NCBI GenBank assembly: GCA_015847255.1
Contig: JADLZK010005824.1
Coordinates: 274,111-338,110, forward strand
From: Hyparrhenia diplandra
Lineage: Eukaryota > Streptophyta > Magnoliopsida > Poales > Poaceae
Length of the DNA stretch: 64,000 nt
Direction: 5' to 3'
In this document: positions 23,591 to 35,307 of the stretch, in pieces
Numbering within the stretch: the stretch's first letter is position 1
How the letters are laid out: each line of letters opens with the position of its first letter
Program-made: the position numbers and the translations under genes
Notes under the pieces: model-generated
What the model saw: the letters and a program-made list of their open reading frames with translations, nothing else
What the model was told of the DNA's origin: nothing
Databases searched by the model: none

Positions 23591-26500
23591 ATGGCGGAGA
23601 GGAGGTTTCCTGCTGGCTCTGCTTGCTTGCTCGCCGTGGCGATGGTGTTGTTGCAGGCGGCAGCGGTGGTGCTCGTTGTGGGCGAGGAGAGTGACGGCGG
23701 CGGCGGGCTTCTGGACCCGCGGCAGCTGGAGAAGTTCGTGGACGAGCTGCCGGACATGCCAAGGCTGCGCGGGTACGGCGTCACGGAGGGCGGCGCGCTC
23801 GTCGCCGGCAACCTCACCATCGGCATGTACGACACCACCTGGGTAAGTGCTCTATCGTAACACTACACCTTTACCTACGTTCGTGGCTGGGTGCACAAAA
23901 ATTACACATGTCTTAGATTAGATTAATTCCTGCCTAGGTTCGCCATGTGTCGCCGTGCGTAGAAAATCAAGAGTATCTCCTTTACTTCCATCAGAGACTA
24001 GATAGTCTTTTTTTTTTGGCGTGTCATAGAATAGTTTAGATGCATGATGTATATAGTTCTATTGACATGGTCGATGTCCTCTGAACAAAGCACGATTGTT
24101 CAACTTAGTACGTCAAACGAGTGATACGAAACGAAAGGGAAATTCGAGGGCTTAGAACAATTCGCAACAATGACCTGGCGTCAATATCAAGGATTTGTGT
24201 GCTTAGCGAGTCGTTGAAACAGCACGGCAAATCCTGACTCATGATGCGTTCCACAATGTTATTTTGTTGTTAGGCCTTCTGCACTGAATCGATCGTCTTA
24301 AAGCGGCATTATTGTAGCACATACATACGGAATATATACCTTTTACAACAACAACAAAAAAATCCCGGATGGAAATCAGGGGGAAGGGGTGAAAAGCATG
24401 TGAAAAAAGGAGAACGAAAGAGACTTGAAATAGGGACAGATGTAGACTATGCATGGGTGAAAAAAGGAGAACGAAAGAGACTTGAAATAGGGACAGATGT
24501 AGATCAATATGCATGGTTCTTATATTAAAATTAACATTGTTAATTAGTCCTAGATTAAGTTGTAGACCATTTCATGAGAAATTTTGTTCTTCGTGAGTAC
24601 AGAAAATGCTTGATGTTTCATTTTTATAATGTAGATCTATTTAACATCTATATTATAATAATTTGATATGAATATAGACATCATACTGACGCTAAAAAAA
24701 AAAAAAAAACTAGACACATCCAAATCCATCCCTAACAGCTAGCGGGCAGTTCCAATGGACAACAGCACACAAAAAATCTACTCTCTGACTTATGAATTTG
24801 AGAGTTTTGTAATTTTGTTTTTTACTTTCATTTGGACACAAACTAAATTCGTCAAGGGTAATGAAGTGGACGCACCCGTCTGCATCGTCGATCACATTCA
24901 CGGGCCACGATGACTGAACTGAGTCAGCTCGTTGGCCACGAACCCGACCCCACCTTATCATCGATGGCAGACAATAATTCACAGCTTTGCGAGCCCATTC
25001 GAGTGGATTTTCTTTTTGGAGACTTTCGTAGCAGCATCATGTGTGTTTTTCCCTCTTTGTCACTTTGCCAGCGTCGCGATACAGCAAGTTTGAAAAAAAA
25101 AAAAAGACCATTTCTAGTGTGAAAATTATGTGAAAAATTAACGAATTATTTGGTCTTTTTTCTTTACGTGATGATTTGTGTCAGAAATTCCACCGCGACC
25201 TTCCGGCGACGCGCGTCTTCGCCTACGGCACCTGCAAGGAGACCGCCACGGTTCCGGGCCCCACCATCGAGGCCATGCGCGGCGTCCCCACGCACGTGAC
25301 GTGGACCAACCACCTCCCGGCGAGGCACTTCCTCCCGTGGGACCCCACGCTGACGACCGCGGCGGCGCCCGGCGGCCGCGGCGTCCCCACGGTCGTCCAC
25401 TCCACGGCGGCGTGCAGCACTCCTCCTCGGACGGGCACTCGCTGGCCTGGTTCACCAGCGGGCTCGCCGCCACGGGCCCGCGCTTCTCGCCACCGCCGTA
25501 CGCGTACCCGAACCAGCAGCCGCCCGGGAACCTGTGGTACCACGACCACGCCATGGGCCTGACGCGCGTCAACATCCTGGCGGGGCTCATGGGCGCGTAC
25601 CGCGTGGCCAGCCCCGGCGAGGAGGCTCCGCTGAAGCTGCCGTCGGGGAGGCGTTCGACCGGAACCTGGTGCTGTTCGACCGCGACTTCCGCGCCGCCGA
25701 CGGGGGCGCTGTTCATGAACCGCACGGGCAACAACCCCGGCGTGCACCCGCAGTGGCAGCCGGAGTACTTCGGCTCCGTCGTCGTCGTCAACGGCAAGGC
25801 GTGGCCGTACCTCCGCGTGCGCCGCCGCCGCTACCGCTTCCGCATCCTCAACGCCAGCAACGCGCGCTTCTTCCGCCTCTCGCTCTCGGCGGGGCTCCGC
25901 TTCGTGCACGTCGCGTCCGACTCGGTGTACCTCGCCAGGCCGGTGGCGACCGACAAGTTCCTGCTGGCGCCGTCCGAGATCGCCGACGTCGTCGTCGACT
26001 TCGTGGGGGGCGGCCGCCTCCACGGCGATCCTCAGCGACGACGCCCCGGCGCCGTACCCGGGCGACCCCGGCGAGAAGGCGGAGACGATCGCCGTGATGA
26101 AGTTCGTGATCGAGGGCGGCAGCGGCACCACCACGGGCGACGAGCCGGACACCTCGACCGTGCCTGCGACGCTGATGCCGCACTACCCTCGGCCGGACGC
26201 GCGCGAGGCGGCCACGACGCGGCGCATCACCATGTACGAGTACACCAAGCCCGGCACGGACGAGCCGACGCACCTGTACCTGAACGCGCGCTCGTACATG
26301 GACCCGGTGACGGAGACGCCGAGGAAGGCACGTCGGAGGTGTGGGAGGTGATCAACCTCACGGACGACAACCACCCACTGCACGTGCACCTGGCGGTGTT
26401 CGCCGTGCTGGAGCAGCGGTCCCTGCGGCGCGTCGACGAGTTCAGGGACTGCATGAAGCGCCGGAACGACGCGCGCGCGTGCGGGATCGACCGCCACCTG

Positions 26501-26835
26501 GCCGGCGGCCGGAGGCACGTCGTGCCGCGGCAGGAGCGCGGGTGGAAGAACGTCTTCAAAGGTGCGGCCCAGCGCGGTGACCAGGATCCTCGTGCGGTTC
26601 AAGCCGCTCACAGACGCCGCGTCCGCGTCGCCGGAGGAGAGCCGCTTCCCTTCGACGTCACCACTGGTCCGGGCTACGTGTACCATTGCCATGTAAGTAC
26701 TCGGCCTCTGCCTCTACCTCTGTCTCTGCCTCATTCTGCACTCTGTCCTAAACACTTCCGTGCCGTTTCACAAACATGCAGATTTTGGACCACGAAGACA
26801 ACGAGATGATGAGACCGATGAAGATTGTGCGCTGA
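23591..26835 (+). CDS. LPR: LPR-type multicopper oxidase (second of a tandem pair)
   Basis: Paralogue of the preceding gene with identical intron positions: exons 23591-23842, 25185-26692 and 26782-26835, about 604 residues. A hydrophobic secretion signal follows the start (LLAVAMVLLQAAAVVLVVG). Copper ligands: HLHGG (broken by a frame shift near 25396), WYHDHAMGL (near 25535), HPLHVH (near 26377) and HCHILDHEDNEMMRPMK at the C end. Exon 2 has about seven one-base shifts (near 25396, 25650, 25705, 26008, 26325, 26560 and 26648), four missing and three extra, nearly all in G, C or A runs; the net correction is one base and restores a frame divisible by three. The first intron is 1.34 kb against 124 bases in the neighbour. 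Either a draft-quality artefact (preferred) or a real pseudogene. An upstream in-frame ATG-less extension makes 23591 the natural start. Confidence 0.82.
24400..24503. repeat. tandem duplication in intron of second LPR gene
   Basis: gtgaaaaaaggagaacgaaa...gggacagatgtaga (about 47 bases) occurs at 24400 and again at 24457, identical in both copies, separated by about 10 bases. Identity suggests a recent event or an assembly duplication. Confidence 0.85.
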
Positions 26836-27720
26836 ACGGTTTCCAGCCAAAAAAAAAAACAGTACGTATATATATTAAGCTTCGTTTCGCAAAAGAAACA
26901 GAATGTTTTTGACAAAAAAGAAACAGGTGTTTATTAAATGCCTTTTTCTCATGAATTTTGCAGGAAGAACTATTATAATGATTGAAGTGTCGAGTTAATT
27001 AAAGCCTTAAAGGAGAAGATTACCATGATATATAGGATGCTCATCAAGCTTTGACAGAGAAGAGTTGATTGAGATGAACTGATGGAGTTCTGTTGATACG
27101 ATTGCCCAAGACGAATGTCCTAAATGTTTTCTAAGATAGCATTTGTCGGAGCATGTCTATCCTAGGTTGTTTATAGATGGTTGGGCCCGAACGGTTGACG
27201 GTTAATTTTGACACGTTTGTCCCCCCATACGAATCCTACTTTCTACCGCATTTCAATGACAGAGGAAAATGACGATGCTATGGCATATGAATTTATCTTT
27301 ATAGTCAACGATTAAACTATCAAATGATGACCCATCTTTTAACCTTGCACACGCGACGCGTACGAAAGTGGTTGAGGATAACCATTTTCACCCATTAGGC
27401 CCAGAAAGTGTTTTTTTATCCTACCAAAATTTGATGTATCTCCAATTCATATTCTCTGCAACCATTTTCAACCTATTAGATGACAAGTATATACAAGTCC
27501 AACACTACAGTTGCAGTAGCTTTCGATAGGTCCGACACTGGGCCTAATGGGTCGAATAACCTAGTGTACCCCGGTCCATCAAGGTCTGAAATTGGGCCTA
27601 GCCCTTGGCGCCAGCTGCTCAGCTTGCCGTTTAGGTCCAAAAGGCCCATTCCAAGTTTCTGTTCACCTAATAATAAACAAAAAGGACAGCTTCTAAAAAA
27701 AAAAAAGTAACCGGAGGAGT
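26836..27720. other. spacer between second LPR gene and XS/XH gene
   Basis: 3' UTR of the LPR gene followed by low-complexity AT-rich DNA. No open frame of interest. The final part probably holds promoter sequence for the XS/XH gene. Confidence 0.4.
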
Positions 27721-27739
27721 TCACGAGACTTTCTCCGTC

Positions 27740-27868
27740 CGTCCCCTACTCTCGCTTGCGGGCTGCGGCTCTACCAGTCCAGTCCACCCACACAAACCCC
27801 GCACTCCGCTGCCACCGACCGGCGACCGCCGCCGCCGCCACCGCCACCACCACTGCCGCTCGCCGGAG
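27740..27868 (+). other. probable 5' UTR exon of XS/XH gene
   Basis: A CT- and GCC-rich leader-like block (ccgccgccgccaccgccacc) ends in a consensus donor gccggag/gtaagcc (GT at 27869). It carries no start codon in frame with the protein. The next coding ATG is at 29085, so this would be a noncoding exon with a 1.2 kb leader intron. Confidence 0.5.
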
Positions 27869-28284
27869 GTAAGCCTCGTCGACCCCCCTCCCCTTCCTCC
27901 ACGTTCTCCTCCTCTTCCCTCTCTCACCTGCGTCCGTGAAGTGGCCTGCACTACTGCGTGGCTTGGACGAAAACCCCGTACGTGCCCAACTCCAGGTCGC
28001 CCGCCCCGTGGGAGCGGATCGCGAATGCGGGTTGCTCTACGCGGCGATCGGCGACGTGCGGGAGGGTCTTGGCTTCGAATTTCGGCTTCGACCGAATCTA
28101 TTCAGGATTGGGGTTTGATTGGGTTGCGCGACGCGTACGTCCGAAATGGCCGTTTTTTTTTCTGGGGATTGCTTTCGAAGTCTTAGAATAGATCCCTTAA
28201 TTTTTCGTAGGGTCCTGTTTACCGATGATTGATACTGTGTGCTTAGTTGCGGTTGAGCGTGGGTATCTGTGCCATGTCGGCCAT

Positions 28285-28752
28285 TCTTTTTTTTGAGTGA
28301 AAGGGCAGAGCCCCGTCTATATCAGTTTTACAGCCCTGGCGATGGCAAAGCCATTCGCAACCTGAACCTTAGCACAATTGTCACCACAACTGGCTAGAAG
28401 AGCATCTCAAAGTCTATTACACTCGATACAGAAACGACTCCACACATTTTCAGACTTGCAATTGCGACAAAAGTTACTTAATAAGATCTCCAAAACTCTT
28501 CGAGTTCCTGTTGTGACCGTCTGCATTATGCTTGATGCTCCTCATCCTGCTAGCACCTGACGAGGTTTAGCCATCGCACACTCTTCCCAGGTGAGCCTTT
28601 CTGTCAGTGCCAACGAAGCCAGAGCACTTGCAAAGCCTCCTGCTTGAGCATCTTGATTATCTGGATCAACTTGGTCTTCTTGTCCTCCGGGCACAAAATC
28701 GTCCATCTTTGAACTGTCATAGCTACTCTGTGAAGCAGCATCGCCAAGCCAA
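28285..28752 (-). mobile_element. non-LTR retrotransposon fragment with 14-bp TSD in leader intron
   Basis: A 468-base insert starts with ttcttttttttgag (reverse of a poly-A tail) and is bounded by the perfect direct repeat gccatgtcggccat at 28271-28284 and 28753-28766. The orientation is opposite to the host gene. Its interior has no intact frame; the T-rich end followed by gggcagagccccgtctata resembles plant LINE/SINE 3' ends. Confidence 0.85.
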
Positions 28753-28927
28753 GCCATGTCGGCCATGACGGGTGGCTACATCTGTAAACTTTGGAAAGCA
28801 TGTAGTTTTGGATTATTATATTTACATACTTTACCATGTCATTCCTGTTTTTTACATCCTGTAATTTACAGCAACCTCTGCCTGCCCTCATATTTTCTTT
28901 TTCCATGACAGTCACTCGGCCATAGAG

Positions 28928-28985
28928 ACAATGCAAAGGGATTATGGCAGAAGGGATGTTCGGCAAGAGAAGGAAAAGGTGAAAC
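28928..28985 (+). pseudogene. duplicated fragment of the XS/XH coiled-coil exon
   Basis: gcaaagggattatggcagaa...caagagaaggaaaaggtgaa closely repeats 29939-29990, the end of coding exon 2 of the downstream gene, including its splice donor. It lies in the leader intron, is about 50 bases long and has no other exon part beside it. Confidence 0.75.
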
Positions 28986-29084
28986 GGTTTATTGCTAGCC
29001 TGTAGCTTCCTTGTATTAAGAATTTGGAATTTTGTAGGGAGTGCATAACAATTAACAACATTCCTTTTGTGTGACTAGCATTTG

Positions 29085-31305
29085 ATGCTTATGGAGCCCC
29101 AGAATCTTGTAAACACAGATGATCAGTTTGTCTGGCCCTGGATGGGCGTTCTAGTTAATGTGCCCACTGGGTGGAAGAATGGGCGGCAAGTTGGAGAGAG
29201 TGGAAATAGGCTTAAAGAGCAACTTGCCCGCTTCTGCCCACAGAAGGTTATTCCCTTATGGAATTACAGAGGTCACACCGGCAATGCTATTGTTGAGTTT
29301 GCAAAAGACTGGACCGGCTTCAAAAATGCTCTTGCCTTTGAAAATCACTTTGAAGCAGAGGGCTATGGCAAAAAGGATTGGAAGCTGAAGTACAGGGGGT
29401 CAGGGATGTTTGGATGGGTTGCAAAAGCTGATGACCACAGAAGCCAAGGGCCTATAGGAGACCATTTGCGAAAAAATGGTGATCTTAAAACTGTCGATGA
29501 CCTTGAAAGTGAAGGGACCCGTAAAACTGATACACTCGTGGCAACTTTAGCTAGCCAGATTGAAGTAAAGAAAATGCATGTGCAAGAATTGGAGCACAAG
29601 TGCAATGAGACAACCGAATCACTTGACAGGATGATGCAGCAAAGGGAGGTGATCCTCCAGACGTATAATGAAGGTTTCTGTGCATCTTTTGTTATTCATA
29701 TGTTCTTTATGGTTTCGTACTGTGCATGGCCTCATTTCTGTCCTCTTAGTGTACATGGAACTTCTAGTTGTTTGATGTTCTTTTCACTTTTTTTTCTTAA
29801 CCAGAAATTCGCAAGATGCAGCAAGTTGCTCATAGGCACTCGCAGAAGATCATCGATGACAATAAAAACTCCGCAAAGATTTGGAGTCCAAGATGCAGGA
29901 ACTTGACTCAAGATCCAGGGAGCTTGATGACATTGTTTTGCAAAGGGATTATGACAGAAGGAATCTTCAGCAAGAGAAGGAAAAGGTGATGGTCTATTGC
30001 TGTCAATTGCCAAATATATTCTGCACTACTTTGACTGCATTCTATGGTGCTAGTGATGACATGCTGGGTGCAATTGTAATTTCCCTGTAGTTGTTCAATT
30101 CATACAACTTATGCTAGACTATTTTTGTGGTTGGGCGCAGAACAAAATTAAAACTCAGCATCTTATGATGGCAACAATGGAGCAACAGAAGGCCGATGAG
30201 AACGTGCTTAAGCTTGTGGAAGAACACAAGGTTTGGTCCAAGGTCAAATATGCATTGTTTCTTGTTGTTCTCTAGAATCTAATATCTATGAGTGTTGCTG
30301 TGTGGAAACGCAGAGGGAGAAACAAGCTGCTCTAGGAAAGATTCTCAGGTTACAACAACAATTGATACTAGACAGAAGCTTGAACTGGAGATACAAACTC
30401 TGGAAAGTAAAATGAAAGTTATGAAGCATATGCCAGGCGAACTGGATTCTGAATCAAAGAAGAAGATGGATGAACTCGCTGAGGAGCTGAGAGAAAAGAT
30501 GGATGAATCTGAAGCAATGGAGTCTCTGAACCAAATTCTGGTTACTAAGGAAAGGAAGAGCAACGATGAGTTGCAACACGCTCGGAAGGAGCTAATACAT
30601 GTAAGCTACCACATTGATTGACCAGATCTCAAGTCAGTGATGCTACCTAGGTATCTTTTGCTCGTATCTCATGCACATTCTCTTTCTGGTTTGTTGCATG
30701 CTTTAATTTGCAGGGCTTTGAGGAGCGTGCTGTTGCTGGACGAGCACATATAGGTATAAAGAGAATGGGGGAGCTTGATCTCAAAGCATTTGGAATCGCT
30801 TGCAAGAAAAGGTTATCAAAAAAGAGGATGCAGCAGTCACTTCTGCTCTCCTTTGTTCAAAGTGGGAAGAAGAAATTAGAAACCCAAACTGGCACCCTTT
30901 TTTAAGGTTAAAGTGGTGGATGGGAAAGAAATGGTATGGCCCTTGATCACTTACAATTGCTGTGTGCTGTTTATAACGTTAAGTCATCACTCATCAGTTT
31001 CTTAATAGTGGGCTTGTGGTTTTGCTAGCGGTTGCATGATATATGTTAACATCTTGTGGGTATTCTCTGGATCAGGAAATTCTTAAAGAGGACGATGCTA
31101 TACTCCAGGAGCTGAAAGAAAAACACGGTGAAGAAATTTATGGGTTGGTCACCAAGGCACTGCTTGAGATCAATGAGTACAATCCTAGTGGCCGCTATAT
31201 CCAGTACCAGAGCTGTGGAACTACAAGGAAGGCCGGAAAGCAACGCTGAAGGAAGCTGTCCAGCATGTCGTGAAGCAGTGGAAGACTCACAAGAGAAAGC
31301 GTTGA
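29085..31305 (+). CDS. XS/XH domain protein, FDM/IDN2 family (no zf-XS domain seen)
   Basis: Arabidopsis IDN2 and FDM proteins bind double-stranded RNA with 5' overhangs through the XS domain, dimerise through a coiled coil and the XH domain, and act in RNA-directed DNA methylation. Exons read as 29085-29673, 29805-29985, 30141-30230, 30314-30600, 30714-30933 and 31076-31305, about 530 codons. Visible parts: XS domain (FVWPWMGVLVNVP, then GHTGNAIVEFAKDW), heptad-rich coiled coil (about residues 150-380), XH domain (IGIKRMGELDLKAFG, NPNWHPFKV, NEYNPSGRY, and a basic end). Frame breaks near 29870, 30360, 30822, 30897 and 31202 are mostly one base in A, T or C runs. The usual N-terminal zf-XS zinc finger (about 100 residues) is not visible, so the first coding exon may be missing, replaced, or this may be a short family member. 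An ATG at 29091 is an alternative start. Confidence 0.82.
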
Positions 31306-31584
31306 GCCAATTGGTTGGTGAGTTCTTCTGCCTGCACTCTCCTCAGCTTGACATTTGAACTTGATACTAGTAGTATTAGATGTCAGTTTTTAATTAACTT
31401 CTGACGATGAGTCGGTAGTGGGTAGACAGTGGTCTTGTCTGGATTCTTCTGTTGTGTTATGGACATACGAGTGCTGTTAGTCGGTCTAGATTCTCCTGAT
31501 AGTCCAGGATGTTAACCACTTCATGGATCGGCCGTCAAACTTTGCTGAAGGAGAGGCATGGAAAACCTTGTTCTTGCATGATAT

Positions 31585-31842
31585 GCAGATGTGATTGACA
31601 AATCTTGATTGATATAACTTATGCCTAATGACTGTATGGATTTTTACTACTAAAACTTCCATGTGCCTAAAATGTGTTGCAGTTATTATAAATTATGATT
31701 ATTTCATGTAGTATCTATGCTTTTTCAATACTGGAACTGTGGAACATTATGATCTTGCTGTCTGATTCAGGCACTATGGTTAAACAAAAGTGGATCTAAC
31801 TAACTTTTTAAAAAATCTCTTCAATGTAGTGGAACATAGTAG
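31585..31842. repeat. direct repeat copy 1 (XS/XH 3' flank)
   Basis: Begins gcagatgtgattgacaaat and runs to ggaacatagtag. A second copy at 34289-34530 is clearly similar with small indels and substitutions. The ends do not look like LTRs. Confidence 0.85.
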
Positions 31843-34288
31843 AATCTATTTCAGTTTTAAGTCAGGTTCTGTTTTTTAGTTTGTTGGTGTGCAGATGTAG
31901 GGGTTTGTTAGGCCTTACCATGTTTTAGTAACTCTCGTTTTTGTATGAATAGATGTGTGTATTCTGCACGATTATTATACTGGAGATGAGTGAGTGATAC
32001 CGGTGGCATTGGTCCTTTCCTGTTTTTCTTTTTGTTTTGTTTGTTAATGCTGATCTGATCATGCTGCTGCTTAATTTGCCATCTCAGTGGGGTGCTAGTG
32101 CTTTTCGGGGTGGCTGCAATTTTGTTGCTCTAGGGGGACAGTTCAAGGATGGATTTCACGGGTCTTTGGGGGTGGGTGGGGGAGGGGGTCTGATTTGGGG
32201 TGGACCAGACTGTCAAGTAACTGGCTTTGATTGCCTTTTTTCATTCGTGATTTATTTGTTTTCGACTAAGGAGGGGGTCAGGTTGGGGATTACATGGTTG
32301 GGTGTTACTGTTTTTTTTTGTTGGATTCATGCTAGCCTTTCCTTACTAAATGCAGTTCAAAGTATGGTTGCTGTTATAATATGAATTTCCTACCGTTCTG
32401 TGTATTCCTTATTTCAGTTCTAGCTAACATTTAATTTGGAAATGCAAGATATTGAATTTGTGTAATTAGAATATTTGGAGTTTGTGTTTCCCTCTCAAAA
32501 TGGTATTTCATATTACAATGTGACTGTTTATTGTTTGCATGTAAATCTAAGATATTGCGCTTTTAAAATTCTGTATGTTGCAGTCCATGCTCTAGACTTT
32601 ATGTAAATCTAAGATATTTGTAGTAAAAATATAATTATCAATTTTCTTTTTAACTTTTGGCTGTTGTTAGCACATAACGTTGTCAGATCTCTTGTCTCAG
32701 TATTCATCGTTAAGTAGGTCTTGGATTTCACAGCGGTGGGTGTATTACTTTTGATAGTGTTTTCAGTTAAAGACAGCTGACCTTCAGTATCTCCAGATAA
32801 GATGATACCTCTAGCTGAGTGAGAGTGTGGGTTTGTTGGTTATCTTGCTGCTCTCCTGTGACAACCATGTGACATTTCCATCAGCACATAGGAGTTTTTT
32901 TTTTGAAGGTCAGAGTTGCCTTTTTGTTTTCCTAGCATAAGTGCAACTAATCTCTGGTCGGGGTAAATTTGTTCTTCAGGAATCTGAATTTTATTGTGCA
33001 TCATTGTACCTTCCAGAGTCGTAACATATTTGAACTCTGATTTTGTCAACTTTAGTTGTAGTATTGACTGGACTGAAAATTCTGTTTATGATATAGAGCT
33101 ACTCTATTGTCCCTGGTTATTGCACAATGAATTCCAGGAGGCTTCCTGCTCAAAAAGTTTACCAAGGCTGAATGCTCAATAATTTCTTTTGGGCACTGGA
33201 ATCTGAATTTGTTTGATGAAAACTAAAATTATTAGCTATTGTGCTAGCCTAAATAACTGTACTTTCTACTATTGCTTCTTTGTTTCTCAAGTGCCCATGT
33301 TTATGTCATCTTTCAGAGTACAAACAAGAGGGCACCTCTTTGTGTTGATGCTTGATAAGAGGACATAACTGTTTTGCCTTTTTTGGTAGGTTTCCCTTTT
33401 GATCTGCTACTAGCTAGTTCCCACATTGCTTTTTTTTTTTTTATGCAAACTTTGTAGATAACACATTGAGATGCATATTTTCATATATTTAGTTTTTTTT
33501 TGCAAAATTTGGAGACTGCGTTCCAGGTTTCAGTCAACTTGCTTTGTTTTGGATTTGCCAATATTCTAATAAAAGGTGTATTGATGGGTCATATCTTTAA
33601 AACTGTGGTACTGCTACCCTGTTCTTTTTATGGACCATCCTGTCAAAACTACTTAGTAATTTATTTTGTTTGTTAGAAATGTTAGAGAGGAATGTTGGGG
33701 TCTTGAGATGTGATCTAAATTTAGTCTGATTGAGGGAACCAATCCATCTGTAGAGGAATGAAAAGGTCACTACCTTGATGTGCTTGTATGCTCGATATAT
33801 ATATCATCATTGTTCTTATTTTTAACCCTGTGAAATTTCTTACTGTGACCTTTCCCTGTCACGCGATAAGATAAAATTATAGATAACTGGCGTTCCTCTT
33901 GAGTTTGGATTCACTCCACTTAATTAGTGAGTTTTGTACAAGTGTGATAATTAACTGGTGGACCTGATGATAACAAGGCAGTGCTCTTTTTTGTTAGCCA
34001 TTAGAGCAACTTACTGGTCCTTGTGGTTGTGGCTAGTAAGTGAAATTTTCAATGAGAGCAAAAGGGGTTCCCAAATTCTTTCTGATGTTTATTTTAACAA
34101 AAAATTGTGTTTTTGCAGCAGCAGCCTCTATGGGTGAGGGACCATGAGAAGGTTCTTCGAAGGTGGTGTTAGTGGGCACTGGCGTATCCTCCTCCATAAC
34201 TCTTTTAGGATATGTGATTTCGCTACTTGTTCTGTTGGCCTTCTTGCTTTGGCCATTAGCAGCTAGGAAGACTTCATATGGTAGAGAG

Positions 34289-34530
34289 GCAGATGTGATT
34301 GACAAATTCTTGGTTGATATAACTTATGCCTGATGACTGTGTATGTATTACTAGTAAAACTTCCATGCGCCTAATATGTGTTGCAGTTATAAATTATGAT
34401 TATGTCATGTAGAATCTATGATTTTTCAATACTGAACATGATCTTGCTGTCTGATTCAGGCACTATGATTAAACAAAAAGTGGATCTAAATAACTTTTTT
34501 ATTCTCTTCAATGTGCTGGAACATAGTAGT
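34289..34530. repeat. direct repeat copy 2
   Basis: Second copy of the 31585-31842 segment, 2.7 kb downstream and in the same orientation, followed immediately by a Tourist-like MITE. Confidence 0.85.
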
Positions 34531-34543
34531 AGCTAACAACTAA

Positions 34544-34890
34544 GGGCGCTCCAATGGTGACCAAATAGCTAGCTAGAAGTAATTTATTGGCTATCAATGA
34601 CACTTTTACAAATAGCTAGCTAGATGAGGTATAAAAATAATATAAAAGTAACATGTTGATTGGCTATCGAGGAGAGAGACCAAATAGCTATGACTCTCAA
34701 ATAGCTAGCGACTAATAAATATCTAATCTAGCCCGCTCTCTAAAAAAAAAACATCTCTCTCACATAACTCTCAACTATAGTGTTTATTTTTTTCTTATTT
34801 AGATGTCTCATCTAACTAGCGATCAGTAAAGTGACATTGATAGCCAGCCAGAATTGTTTTAGCTAGCGATTTGCAACCATTGAGACGCCC
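34544..34890. mobile_element. Tourist-like (PIF/Harbinger) MITE, TAA duplication
   Basis: Left end gggcgctccaatggt and inverted right end accattgagacgccc are flanked by TAA at 34541-34543 and 34891-34893. The 347-base body is rich in tagctagc and non-coding. Confidence 0.9.
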
Positions 34891-35013
34891 TAATTCCACC
34901 TTTGCCCTCTGGCCTTCAGCTAAAGCAAAGCTTTACAGCCTTTACATGGATTTTGAGACTAAATCGCCGTAGCAAACAAGTTACACCGATACTTTCCTAT
35001 GTTCCTACGGTAA

Positions 35014-35295
35014 GAGCAAGTATAATAAACTTACGTGAGTGGCGCATCGTCGACCAGTCGAAAAATGATCTTATTTAAAGAGAAATGAAGAGAGAGAAGC
35101 TAGCGGCGACTTGGGAGACGCCGGGCCGCGAGCGAGCGCATGCATTAAATGAGCACGATTGCTGGACTCCCACCAGCGGTCGCGAGAAAGCGAGAAAGAA
35201 ATGCATCGATAAATCCGACGCCGCCAAGACTTTGGCAAGTCGAGGAATTTGGAGCTCTATACGCCCGCTCGCCGGAGAGATTATTAATCTTGCTC
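35014..35295. mobile_element. Tourist-like MITE, GAGCAAGTATAATA ends
   Basis: Ends gagcaagtataataa and ttattaatcttgctc form an inverted repeat, flanked by TAA at 35011-35013 and 35296-35298. It abuts the MULE-like element that starts at about 35308. Confidence 0.85.
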
Positions 35296-35307
35296 TAATG
35301 CTTTAGA

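Larger units (their letters stand above)
31306..34540. other. gene-poor 3' flank of XS/XH gene
   Basis: T-rich DNA with no recognisable coding region. It holds two direct copies of an about 250-base segment (listed separately). The frame on the minus strand at 34.03-34.3 kb has no similarity I recognise. Confidence 0.4.

Noticed and set aside
31585..34530. LTR retrotransposon suggested by the paired 250-base repeats
   Set aside because: No TG...CA ends, primer site, polypurine tract or coding domains between them.
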